Assembly (NCBI GenBank): GCA_020722165.1
Contig: DYLI01000035.1
Coordinates: 1-13,711, forward strand
Direction of reading: 5' to 3'
Source of the DNA: Halothiobacillus neapolitanus
GTDB lineage: Bacteria; Pseudomonadota; Gammaproteobacteria; Halothiobacillales; Halothiobacillaceae
DNA: 13,711 nucleotides
Translations under genes and position numbers: made by a program
Shown: one piece after another, positions 6,687 through 13,662 of the stretch
Position numbering within the stretch: position 1 is the stretch's first letter
Layout: each line of letters starts with the position of its first letter
The notes under the pieces: generated by a model
What the model saw: only the letters and a program-made list of their open reading frames with translations
Told to the model about the DNA's origin: nothing
Database searches by the model: none

Positions 6687-8855
6687 TCAAAGCACCTGCA
6701 AATTCGCATACGCCAGCACCAGCCATTTGCTGCCCTGACGGCCAAAATTGACATGCACCCGTGCCTGCGCGCCGTTGCCTTCATGGCCGATAATCACGCC
6801 TTCGCCGAACATGGCGTGCTGTACGCTTTGACCCAGGCGCAGACCGCTCTCTTGGGCGGCATGAGCCTGCACATGCGAGGAAGACATCCCCATCGGGCGC
6901 GTGACTTGCGGGCGCGGGCGCACGTCTTTTAGCAGCTCTTTGGGAATTTCGCCGAGGAAACGCGAGGGTTGCGGATACAAATCTTTGCCATGCAAACGGC
7001 GGCGCTCGGCGCAGGTGACGACAAGTTGCTCACGCGCACGGGTAATGCCCACATAGGCCAAACGCCGTTCCTCTTCCAGCTTGCTCTCGTCTTCGCGCGA
7101 CATCTGGTGCGGAAACAAGCCTTCTTCCAGCCCGACCATAAACACCAGCGGAAACTCCAGCCCCTTGGCCGCGTGCAGAGTCATCATTTGCGCGCAGTCT
7201 TCATGCGCGCCGCTTTGACGCTCGCCCGCTTCCAATGCGGCGTGACCCAAAAATGCGTCAATCGGACTCAAACCTAGCGCCATATCGTCTTCGCGCAGCA
7301 TAAAGCCGCGCGCCGCGCTGATAAGTTCCTCGATGTTTTCAGCGCGCATTTCGCCCCGGTCAGCATCTTTTTTGTGAAACTCAAGCAGGCCGCTGGCCTC
7401 GGCGATATGCGCCACTTGTGTTTCCAGGGTTTGCTCGTCAATCGCCAGAGCCATGGCATCAATCGCCAGTACAAACGCGCGAATCGCACCGGCAGCGCGT
7501 CCCGATAGCCTGTTCGTGGCCAATAACGACATGGCGGCCTGCCACAGCGACACACCTTCTGCGCGGGCGGTATCGCGCACCTGCTCCAGCGTTTTGTCGC
7601 CGATGCCACGCGGCGGCACATTCACCACGCGCTCAAATGCCGCGTCGTTGTCACGGTAACGCGCAAGATTCAGATAGGCCAGCATGTCCTTGATTTCGGC
7701 GCGCTCGAAAAAGCGCAGGCCGCCGTAAATGCGATACGGCAAGTCGTGCTGAATCAGCGCTTCTTCCAACACCCGCGACTGGGCGTTGGAGCGATACAAA
7801 ATCGCCGTATCAATCAACGGATTGCCTGCCTCACGCCAAGCATTCAGCCGCTCGGCCACAAAACGCGCCTCATCCTGCTCGTTGTAGGCGGAATAAACTT
7901 GAATGGGCTCGCCTTCCGCGCCGTCCGTCCACAGGTTTTTGCCCAAGCGGTCTGCATTGTGCGCAATCACCGCATTGGCGGCGTGCAAAATGGTGCTGGT
8001 CGAGCGGTAATTTTGCTCCAACCGCACCACATGGCAGGCGGGGAAATCGCGTTCAAAATGGCGAATATGTTCGACCTTGGCTCCGCGCCAGCCGTAAATC
8101 GACTGGTCATCATCGCCCACGGCAAACAACGAACCGTGGCTACCCGCCAGCAGGCGCAGCCAGCCGTATTGCAGCGCGTTGGTATCCTGAAATTCATCCA
8201 CCAAAAGATGCGTGAAACGCTGGCGATAATGCTCAAGCAGGGCGGGGGTATCGCGCACCACTTCAAGCGCACGCAACAGCAGCTCGGCAAAATCAACCAG
8301 CCCGATTTGGCGGCAAAGTTTTTCATACGCCTCATACAGTTCGAGTAACTGCTTCCCCGCAGGGTCAAAGCCCGGCTGCACATGGCTTGGGCGCAAGCCT
8401 TCTTCCTTTTTGGCGTTGATATAACCCGCCACCATGCGCGGCGGCCAGCGGGTTTCCTCCAGACCACGTTCACGCAGCAGGCGTTTGACCAAGCGGATTT
8501 GGTCATCGGAATCCAGAATTTGGAACGCTTGCGGCAGCCCGGCTTCGTGCCAATGGGTGCGCAACAGGCGGTGCGCAATGCCGTGAAACGTACCCAACCA
8601 CATGCCGCTAAAGCCGTGGCCAAGCAAATGTTCTACCCGCCCGCGCATTTCGGCGGCGGCCTTGTTGGTAAAGGTGACGGCGAGCACGGCATACGGGGAG
8701 ACGTTCATGGCTTGCACCAGCCAGGCGATGCGGTGGGTGAGTACGCGGGTCTTGCCCGAACCCGCACCGGCAAGCACAAGCGTGGAGGCGGCGGGGCTGG
8801 TGACAGCTTCGCGTTGCGCGTCGTTCAACGGATCGAGGATGGTTTGGATGTTCAT
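6687..8855 (-). CDS. uvrD: DNA helicase II UvrD
   Basis: UvrD is a superfamily 1A 3'-5' DNA helicase that removes UvrC and the incised oligonucleotide in nucleotide-excision repair, unwinds DNA in mismatch repair, and strips RecA filaments. The protein has 722 residues against 720 in E. coli. All SF1A motifs are present in order: QREAVT (Q motif), AGAGSGKT at residues 29-36 (Walker A), VDEFQDTN (motif II), GDDDQSIYGWRGA (III), QNYRST (IV), MTLHAAKGLEFPLVFMVG (V) and RRLAYVGITRAREQL (VI). The C-terminal end KWLVLAYANLQVL is the UvrD-specific tail that contacts RNA polymerase in E. coli, which distinguishes it from Rep and PcrA. The start at 8855 is preferred over 8864 because the family begins at MNIQ-like sequence; neither start has a clear ribosome binding site. 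A SulA/LexA-type box was not recognised upstream. Confidence 0.97.
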   Translation of the reverse strand: MNIQTILDPLNDAQREAVTSPAASTLVLAGAGSGKTRVLTHRIAWLVQAMNVSPYAVLAVTFTNKAAAEMRGRVEHLLGHGFSGMWLGTFHGIAHRLLRTHWHEAGLPQAFQILDSDDQIRLVKRLLRERGLEETRWPPRMVAGYINAKKEEGLRPSHVQPGFDPAGKQLLELYEAYEKLCRQIGLVDFAELLLRALEVVRDTPALLEHYRQRFTHLLVDEFQDTNALQYGWLRLLAGSHGSLFAVGDDDQSIYGWRGAKVEHIRHFERDFPACHVVRLEQNYRSTSTILHAANAVIAHNADRLGKNLWTDGAEGEPIQVYSAYNEQDEARFVAERLNAWREAGNPLIDTAILYRSNAQSRVLEEALIQHDLPYRIYGGLRFFERAEIKDMLAYLNLARYRDNDAAFERVVNVPPRGIGDKTLEQVRDTARAEGVSLWQAAMSLLATNRLSGRAAGAIRAFVLAIDAMALAIDEQTLETQVAHIAEASGLLEFHKKDADRGEMRAENIEELISAARGFMLREDDMALGLSPIDAFLGHAALEAGERQSGAHEDCAQMMTLHAAKGLEFPLVFMVGLEEGLFPHQMSREDESKLEEERRLAYVGITRAREQLVVTCAERRRLHGKDLYPQPSRFLGEIPKELLKDVRPRPQVTRPMGMSSSHVQAHAAQESGLRLGQSVQHAMFGEGVIIGHEGNGAQARVHVNFGRQGSKWLVLAYANLQVL

Positions 8856-8919
8856 GGCGCGCATTCTAGCAGCCCGCCAACAGGTATGAGCGGCATGGCC
8901 TTTTCCATTACACTGCCCA

Positions 8920-8944
8920 AATGGTTTTTATGAGCGGCAAACGG
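8920..8944 (+). repeat. 25-base direct repeat, copy 1
   Basis: This 25-base sequence recurs exactly at 9039-9063, with a period of 119 bases. The two copies bracket the palindromic element at 8957-9035. A shorter relative, the 11-base core TATGAGCGGCA, also occurs at 8885-8895. Confidence 0.95.
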
Positions 8945-8956
8945 TGGATTGAGCAG

Positions 8957-9035
8957 GTAGCCCGGATGTAGCGAAGCGTAATCCGGGGATGTATGTGCCA
9001 TGCCGAAGCCTGCCCCGGATTAGCATCCGGGCTAC
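8957..9035. repeat. REP/BIME-like double palindrome
   Basis: The outer arms GTAGCCCGGATG (8957-8968) and CATCCGGGCTAC (9024-9035) are perfect inverted repeats of 12 bases. Inner arms TAATCCGGGG (8979-8988) and CCCCGGATTA (9013-9022) are a second perfect pair. Each half also folds on itself: CCCGGAT (8961-8967) with ATCCGGG (8981-8987), and CCGGAT with ATCCGG around 9015-9030. This is two REP-like hairpins in opposite orientation. The core GTAGCCCGGAT...ATCCGGG resembles a repeat dispersed through many proteobacterial genomes. It lies between uvrD and the divergent dioxygenase gene and contains no open reading frame. Confidence 0.85.
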
Positions 9036-9038
9036 AAG

Positions 9039-9063
9039 AATGGTTTTTATGAGCGGCAAACGG
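9039..9063 (+). repeat. 25-base direct repeat, copy 2
   Basis: This is an exact copy of 8920-8944. Its last bases form the first part of the ribosome binding site (GGAGGA, 9062-9067) of the dioxygenase gene; the base after copy 1 is T rather than A, so copy 1 lacks this strong site. Confidence 0.95.
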
Positions 9064-9073
9064 AGGAAGTGAG

Positions 9074-9865
9074 ATGAACGCAGCAATTCAACCCGTTGAT
9101 TGGGAGCGGTTGAGTTTTGGCGCGCCCTTGCAGGCGGGGTTGGGCATTGCCGAACGCTTACGGCAGCAAGGTTTTGGTGTCATGCGCGCTGAAGAGCTTT
9201 ATAAGGCGCTGGGCGACAACGCATCCGCCTGTGCGGAATTCATGCCTTTGTGGAATCATTTGCCGGAAGATCGTTATCTCAAAGACGGTGGGCGTTATCG
9301 CTCGCGGCGGCATGGCAGCTTTGTGCAGCATCTCAACCCTGCCGAGGGTGAGGACGCGCTGGAGCAGGTTGCGCACCGTGCGCACTGGCAACCACTGACC
9401 TACAACGCGCTGCATGGCGGCATGTCGCGCTGGTTTGAACCGCTTACGCAAGAATTATTAAGCCTGGCGTGCTGGCAACCGCTGTTAACTGAATTGGGAC
9501 GGGTGTTTGCCGCAGTACGCCCGGTTGACAGGTGGTTTATCGAAGCGCACCAGTTTCGCATCGACACGCGCGACGGCGTGGGTCGCCCGACCCCCGAAGG
9601 CGCACACCGCGACGGTGTGGATTTTGTCGCGGTGATTATGATTGGTCGCAAAAACATTCGCGGCGGCGAAACCCGCGTGTTTGAACTCGATGGACAACGC
9701 GGCGTGCGTTTTACCTTGAGCGAGCCGTGCAGCGTGTTGTTGATGGACGACCAGCGCATTATTCATGAAAGCACACCGATTATGCCGCTGGATACCCATG
9801 GGGATAGCTGGCGCGACACGCTGGTTTTGACCTATCGGGCGCAAGGTTTTTTAGAACCGCAATGA
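9074..9865 (+). CDS. 2OG-Fe(II) dioxygenase, PF10014-like (possible amino-acid hydroxylase)
   Basis: This 263-residue soluble protein looks like the 2OG-Fe dioxygenase family PF10014, whose characterised members (for example Bacillus L-isoleucine 4-hydroxylase) hydroxylate free amino acids using 2-oxoglutarate, O2 and Fe(II). The iron facial triad is visible as H178-x-D180 in EGAHRDGVDF and H231 in QRIIHESTP. R247 in SWRDTLVLTY is the likely 2-oxoglutarate-binding arginine. The N-terminal half (GIAERLRQQGFGVMRAEELY and RYRSRRHGSF) also fits the family. Family and cofactor are well supported; the substrate is not known. The start is fixed by a strong GGAGGA ribosome binding site seven bases upstream. 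The lipoprotein gene follows 24 bases downstream and may share the transcript. Confidence 0.85.
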   Translation: MNAAIQPVDWERLSFGAPLQAGLGIAERLRQQGFGVMRAEELYKALGDNASACAEFMPLWNHLPEDRYLKDGGRYRSRRHGSFVQHLNPAEGEDALEQVAHRAHWQPLTYNALHGGMSRWFEPLTQELLSLACWQPLLTELGRVFAAVRPVDRWFIEAHQFRIDTRDGVGRPTPEGAHRDGVDFVAVIMIGRKNIRGGETRVFELDGQRGVRFTLSEPCSVLLMDDQRIIHESTPIMPLDTHGDSWRDTLVLTYRAQGFLEPQ

Positions 9866-9889
9866 AATGATTTTCTTGGGAAAATAGTC

Positions 9890-10402
9890 ATGAACAACAC
9901 ACGGCGTTATTTTTTAGGTTTGGGCTTGTTAGGCATGGCTTTAACGGCCTGCGGTGAAAAGCCCAAAGTCTTACCGCAAGGCTCGCTAGATGAGCAAAAG
10001 GCGGACATTCAAGGCGTGTTGCGCGCCGTCATCGCGGGCTTGGGGCTTGGGCAGGCTCAGCAACTCATCGACGCAGAGAAAATCTTTTTACCCTCGCGCT
10101 GGCGCAAGCAGGCTAAGGAGATAGAAGAACTCGACGCACTGAGCAAAACCATTGCCGCCCACCCCGGCGAGATCGCGCTAGGCAACATCAGCGTGCTGGG
10201 TCGCTGGGCGATTGTGGATAGCGTCAAGGCCGGCAATCATTTACTCGGCACGCCGGATGCACCGTGGTTTATGTTCTATTTTGCCGGCCAATGGCGCTGG
10301 ATGCCCGCCAGCATTCTCAAAGACCCGGCGATTGAAGGCATGATGGACATTAATTTTGATCGTCTGTGGGGTACATGGCAGGCGGCGCATCCCAAGTCGT
10401 GA
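9890..10402 (+). CDS. Putative Tat-type lipoprotein of unknown function
   Basis: This is a 170-residue protein with a signal peptide. TRRYFLG at residues 4-10 resembles the twin-arginine motif (S/T-R-R-x-F-L-K), followed by a hydrophobic run and a lipobox LTAC with C21 as the lipidation site. The mature protein begins GEKPKVLPQG; glycine at +2 suggests sorting to the outer membrane rather than inner-membrane retention. The mature domain of about 150 residues has a helical start (DEQKADIQGVLRAVIAGLGL) and an aromatic-rich end (PWFMFYFAGQWRWMPASILK). I do not recognise the family. A Tat signal on a lipoprotein would mean export in folded form, perhaps with a cofactor, but no metal-binding cysteine or histidine cluster is seen. 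A weak GGGAAA site precedes the ATG. Confidence 0.75.
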   Translation: MNNTRRYFLGLGLLGMALTACGEKPKVLPQGSLDEQKADIQGVLRAVIAGLGLGQAQQLIDAEKIFLPSRWRKQAKEIEELDALSKTIAAHPGEIALGNISVLGRWAIVDSVKAGNHLLGTPDAPWFMFYFAGQWRWMPASILKDPAIEGMMDINFDRLWGTWQAAHPKS

Positions 10403-10412
10403 GCACATTTTG

Positions 10413-12476
10413 ATGGAACCCAATATGCAAAAAATTGACGCAGGCAGCGCAGAGACGCACTCCGCCGATCTGGTGGCGGCGCATATTCAGCAACTCAAAG
10501 CGCTGTTCCCGGAGCTTGTGACCGAAGGCAAGGACGGCGTGGCGGTCAATGTGGATGTGCTCAAGGCATTGGTGGGCGACAAAACCGTGACCGATGCGGA
10601 TGAAAAATACGGCCTTAACTGGCATGGCAAGCGCCGTGCGCGGCAACTGGCGCTCACCCCCAGCAGCGGCACGCTGCGCCCCTGCCCGGAGGAAAGCCTG
10701 GATTGGGACAGCACGCAAAACTTGATGATCGAAGGCGACAACCTGGAAGTGTTGAAGCTATTGCAGAAAAGTTATAGCGGCAAGGTCAAACTGATCTACA
10801 TCGACCCGCCCTACAACACCGGCAAGGATTTCGTCTACCCGGACAACTTTCAGGACAATATCAAAAATTATCTGGAACTCACCGGGCAGGTGGAAGGCGG
10901 GCAGAAGATCAGCAGCAATACCGAGGCCAGCGGGCGGTTTCATACCGATTGGCTGAATATGATGTATCCGAGGTTAAAGCTGGCGCGGAATTTATTGCGG
11001 GATGATGGGGTTATTTTCGTCAGTATTGATGACAGTGAGTTGGCTAACCTCAAGGAAGTATGTGATGAACTATTTGGTGCAGAAACCTTCATCGGACGAA
11101 TCACTTGGGAAAGGAAGCGCAAAGGCAGCCACCTATCGCAAGAGTTTGTTCAGAAAACTGAAAGCCTACTGATCTATTCACGCAGTGCAGAATCAATTCG
11201 GCTGTTTGGAGAGCCCGCAGGCGATGACGAAGACCAGCCTTTGGTCAAGAGGACAAATGCTCACAAGGTATTGGAACTACCGCAAAATACTGTAGAAACA
11301 TCAATGTCGGATCAAAATTTTTTGCCTGGAAGATACGGAGAAGGTAGTTCTTCTGTCGAACTAATGGAACCGGCAACGATCAAGTCTGGCAGATTTGTTT
11401 CCAAGGTTAGGCTGAATGGACCATTCATATGGACGCAAGATAATCTTGATTATGAGCTGGGGGAGGGTGCTAGATTCTTCATCAGAACCATGAACTTCTC
11501 TCTTCGGGCATTGAAGGCACCGCACAGACAGGGGTTTAAAGCCTTGCCTAGCTTTCTTTCCCAAGACACGGGCACTAATGAAGACGCTTTGACCGAGCTT
11601 GCAGATCTTTTTGAAATTGAAGAGGATTCAGTCCCATTTGATTATCCTAAGCCTGCCAGATACATTTCTAAAATCGTTTCTGCTGCAACTTACTGGGATA
11701 AGGATGCAATTTGCCTAGACTTCTTCGCTGGCTCCGGCACCACCGGCCATGCCGTGATGGCGCAAAATGCCGCTGACGGCGGTAATCGCCGTTACATTCT
11801 GGTTCAGCTTCCCGAGCCACTCGACCCCAAAAACAAAGATCAAAAAACCGCTGCCGATTTCTGCGACCAGCTTGGCAAACCCCGCACCATTGCCGAGCTG
11901 ACCAAAGAACGTCTGCGCCGCGCTGCGGCCAAGATCAGGGCTGAGGTTGAGGAAAAGTCGCCGCAACTTCCTCTCTCCCCAAGCGTCCCATCCGGCGGGA
12001 AAGGCGAGTTGGATTTGGGTTTCCGCGTGTTCAAACTCGATTCTTCCAACATCCACGCGTGGGCACCCGAGCCGGATAATCTGGCGCAATCGCTGCTGGA
12101 TGCGACCGAGCACTTGAAGGCCGAGCGTTCGGAAAACGACATTTTGTTCGAGTTATTGCTCAAGCTGGGGCTGGATTTGGCGGTGCCAATTACGACGCGA
12201 CGCGGCGAGCAACTGGATTCCCGCCTGCGCGGGAAGGACGACTTAACCGCCCACAGTGTCGCGGCTGGCGTGTTGCTGGTCTGCCTGGCCGACAAGATCG
12301 CCAGCGCCGAGGTGGAGGCGCTGGCTTTGGGTCTGGTGGCCTGGCACAAGGAGCTCGCCCCTGCGATGGATACAACCTGCGTCTTCCGCGATAGCGCGTT
12401 TGAGAACGACGTGGCCAAGACCAATCTCGCCGCCATTCTGGAGCAGCACGGGCTGCGCAATGTGCGGAGTTTGTGA
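10413..12476 (+). CDS. mod: Type III restriction-modification methyltransferase (Mod)
   Basis: This is a 687-residue SAM-dependent DNA amino-methyltransferase of the beta class, the modification and specificity subunit of a Type III R-M system. The catalytic motif IV DPPYNTG is at residues 131-137, before the SAM motif I LDFFAGSGTT at 435-444; this order defines the beta class. EGDNLEVLKLL at about 108 is also typical of Mod. The roughly 300 residues between hold the target-recognition domain; bases from about 11040 to 11700 are clearly AT-richer than both flanks. DPPY suggests N6-adenine methylation. The C-terminal third interacts with Res in known systems and here contains the in-frame palindrome at 12218-12235. 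The start is uncertain: ATG 10413 or ATG 10425 (683 residues); both ribosome binding sites are weak. The long in-frame start at 10356 would overlap the lipoprotein gene and is rejected. The nuclease gene begins one base after the stop. Confidence 0.93.
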   Translation: MEPNMQKIDAGSAETHSADLVAAHIQQLKALFPELVTEGKDGVAVNVDVLKALVGDKTVTDADEKYGLNWHGKRRARQLALTPSSGTLRPCPEESLDWDSTQNLMIEGDNLEVLKLLQKSYSGKVKLIYIDPPYNTGKDFVYPDNFQDNIKNYLELTGQVEGGQKISSNTEASGRFHTDWLNMMYPRLKLARNLLRDDGVIFVSIDDSELANLKEVCDELFGAETFIGRITWERKRKGSHLSQEFVQKTESLLIYSRSAESIRLFGEPAGDDEDQPLVKRTNAHKVLELPQNTVETSMSDQNFLPGRYGEGSSSVELMEPATIKSGRFVSKVRLNGPFIWTQDNLDYELGEGARFFIRTMNFSLRALKAPHRQGFKALPSFLSQDTGTNEDALTELADLFEIEEDSVPFDYPKPARYISKIVSAATYWDKDAICLDFFAGSGTTGHAVMAQNAADGGNRRYILVQLPEPLDPKNKDQKTAADFCDQLGKPRTIAELTKERLRRAAAKIRAEVEEKSPQLPLSPSVPSGGKGELDLGFRVFKLDSSNIHAWAPEPDNLAQSLLDATEHLKAERSENDILFELLLKLGLDLAVPITTRRGEQLDSRLRGKDDLTAHSVAAGVLLVCLADKIASAEVEALALGLVAWHKELAPAMDTTCVFRDSAFENDVAKTNLAAILEQHGLRNVRSL
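12218..12235. repeat. Palindromic repeat inside mod (dRS3-like)
   Basis: TTCCCGC (12218-12224) and GCGGGAA (12229-12235) form a perfect 7-base stem with a 4-base loop. The context ATTCCCGCCTGCGCGGGAA resembles the small dispersed repeat known as dRS3 in Neisseria and found in many proteobacterial genomes. On the minus strand it gives the often-seen peptide SFPRRRES. In mod it encodes the run DSRLRGKDD without breaking the frame. Confidence 0.75.
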
Positions 12477-12477
12477 C

Positions 12478-13662
12478 ATGGCGAAAAAGAAATACTCTTC
12501 GACAAGCCTCCCCCCGTCTGCCAATCACCCCATTGCGCCGCCGACGGAAGGTGATTTAATGGCGCGGGTCGCGGCTATTCTCGACCAGGCGCGAGCCAAT
12601 GTGGTGCGGGCGGTCAACAGCAATATGGTGATTGCCTATTGGCTGATTGGTCGCGAGATCGTGCAGGAGTTGCAACGAGGTGAACAGCGGGCTGAATATG
12701 GCAGGCAGTTGCTGCCGGAACTGTCAGCACACCTGACTCAGCGCTATGGACGCGGTTTTTCTGCCACCAATCTCAAGTACTTTCGCTTGTTCTTTCAAGC
12801 CTACGCCGAGCGCCAGCCCGAAATTCGTCACGAGTCTCGTGACGAATTACCTATCGTGGATCAAGCCGCCGTGCTTAATGATTTTGCCAGTGCCGTGGAT
12901 AAAACAGATCGGCCAAGGGGGTTTTCGCCACGCCTGAGCTGGACGCATTACCGCACCTTGAGCACGGTGGAGCACCGCGCTGAGCGCCTTTTTTATGAGA
13001 TTGAAGCCGAGCGTTGCGGTTGGAGCCAGCCGGAATTAGAGCGACAGATTTATAGCCATTTGTTCGTCCGCCTACTCAAGAGCCGCGACAAAGCTGGCGT
13101 GATGCGGATGGCGCACGAGGGGCAGCGCGTGGATCGCCCGATGGATGTTATCAAACACCCCTATGTACTCGATTTTCTGGAGATTCCCGAAGCGCATCGC
13201 TTACACGAAAGCGAGCTGGAAGCGGCACTAATCGAAAAGTTACGACCCTTCTTGTTGGAGTTGGGCAAGGGCTTCGCCTTCGTGGCGCGCCAACAGCGCA
13301 TTAGCGCTGAATTCCAACATTTTTACATCGACCTGGTGTTTTACAACTATCTGCTCAAGTGCTTTGTGCTGATCGATCTGAAGATGGGCAAACTCACTCA
13401 TCAGGACGTGGGGCAAATGGATATGTATGTTCGCATGTATGACGATCTTAAACGCGGAGAGGGTGATAATCCCAGTGTTGGTCTGATTCTGTGTGCCGAG
13501 CGCGACGAGGTGGTGGCGCGCTACTCTGTGCTGCATGAGAGCCAGCAATTATTTGCTTCGAAATACACGCTTTATCTGCCGACTGAAGCCGAGCTACGCG
13601 CCGAAATCGAGCGGGAACGTGCTGCAATCGAGGCGGCGCGTTGTCTGGAGGAGAAAGAATGA
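12478..13662 (+). CDS. DUF1016/YhcG-type PDDEXK nuclease
   Basis: This 394-residue protein matches YhcG of E. coli. It has an N-terminal DUF1016_N domain (about residues 20-175, with VVRAVNSNMVIAYWLIGREI and RGFSATNLKYFRLFFQAY) and a C-terminal PDDEXK-type nuclease domain. The nuclease core is visible as D285 (FYIDLVFY), D300-L-K302 (VLIDLKMGKL) and the glutamines in THQDVGQMDMYV, so it appears catalytically complete. Proteins of this family are often encoded in restriction-modification and defence loci; their activity is little characterised. Start: ATG 12478 has GGAG at 12466-12469 and lies one base after the mod stop. The longer frame to 12256 runs through mod and is a shadow. Its stop overlaps the next ATG (ATGA), so mod, this gene and res are one coupled operon. 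A perfect 27-base palindrome encodes residues 115-124, in the linker before the LSWTHYR motif. Confidence 0.9.
   Translation: MAKKKYSSTSLPPSANHPIAPPTEGDLMARVAAILDQARANVVRAVNSNMVIAYWLIGREIVQELQRGEQRAEYGRQLLPELSAHLTQRYGRGFSATNLKYFRLFFQAYAERQPEIRHESRDELPIVDQAAVLNDFASAVDKTDRPRGFSPRLSWTHYRTLSTVEHRAERLFYEIEAERCGWSQPELERQIYSHLFVRLLKSRDKAGVMRMAHEGQRVDRPMDVIKHPYVLDFLEIPEAHRLHESELEAALIEKLRPFLLELGKGFAFVARQQRISAEFQHFYIDLVFYNYLLKCFVLIDLKMGKLTHQDVGQMDMYVRMYDDLKRGEGDNPSVGLILCAERDEVVARYSVLHESQQLFASKYTLYLPTEAELRAEIERERAAIEAARCLEEKE
12822..12848. repeat. Perfect 27-base palindrome within the nuclease gene
   Basis: AATTCGTCACGAG (12822-12834) and its exact reverse complement CTCGTGACGAATT (12836-12848) flank a single central T. 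In RNA, part of the arms would form the loop, leaving a long GC/AU stem. No T-tract follows, so it is not an intrinsic terminator. It encodes EIRHESRDEL in the variable linker of the DUF1016 protein. Confidence 0.95.

Noticed and set aside
7746..8348. 200-codon plus-strand frame inside uvrD
   Set aside because: It is antisense to conserved helicase motifs and has no independent support.
8957..9035. Reading the palindrome as a Rho-independent terminator for a plus-strand gene
   Set aside because: No T-tract follows, no plus-strand gene ends there, and the double-hairpin layout fits a REP/BIME-like repeat better.
12256..12477. Upstream extension of the DUF1016 nuclease frame
   Set aside because: The extra 74 residues overlap mod in another frame and are rich in Trp, Arg and Pro, as expected for a shifted reading; the ATG at 12478 has a proper ribosome binding site.
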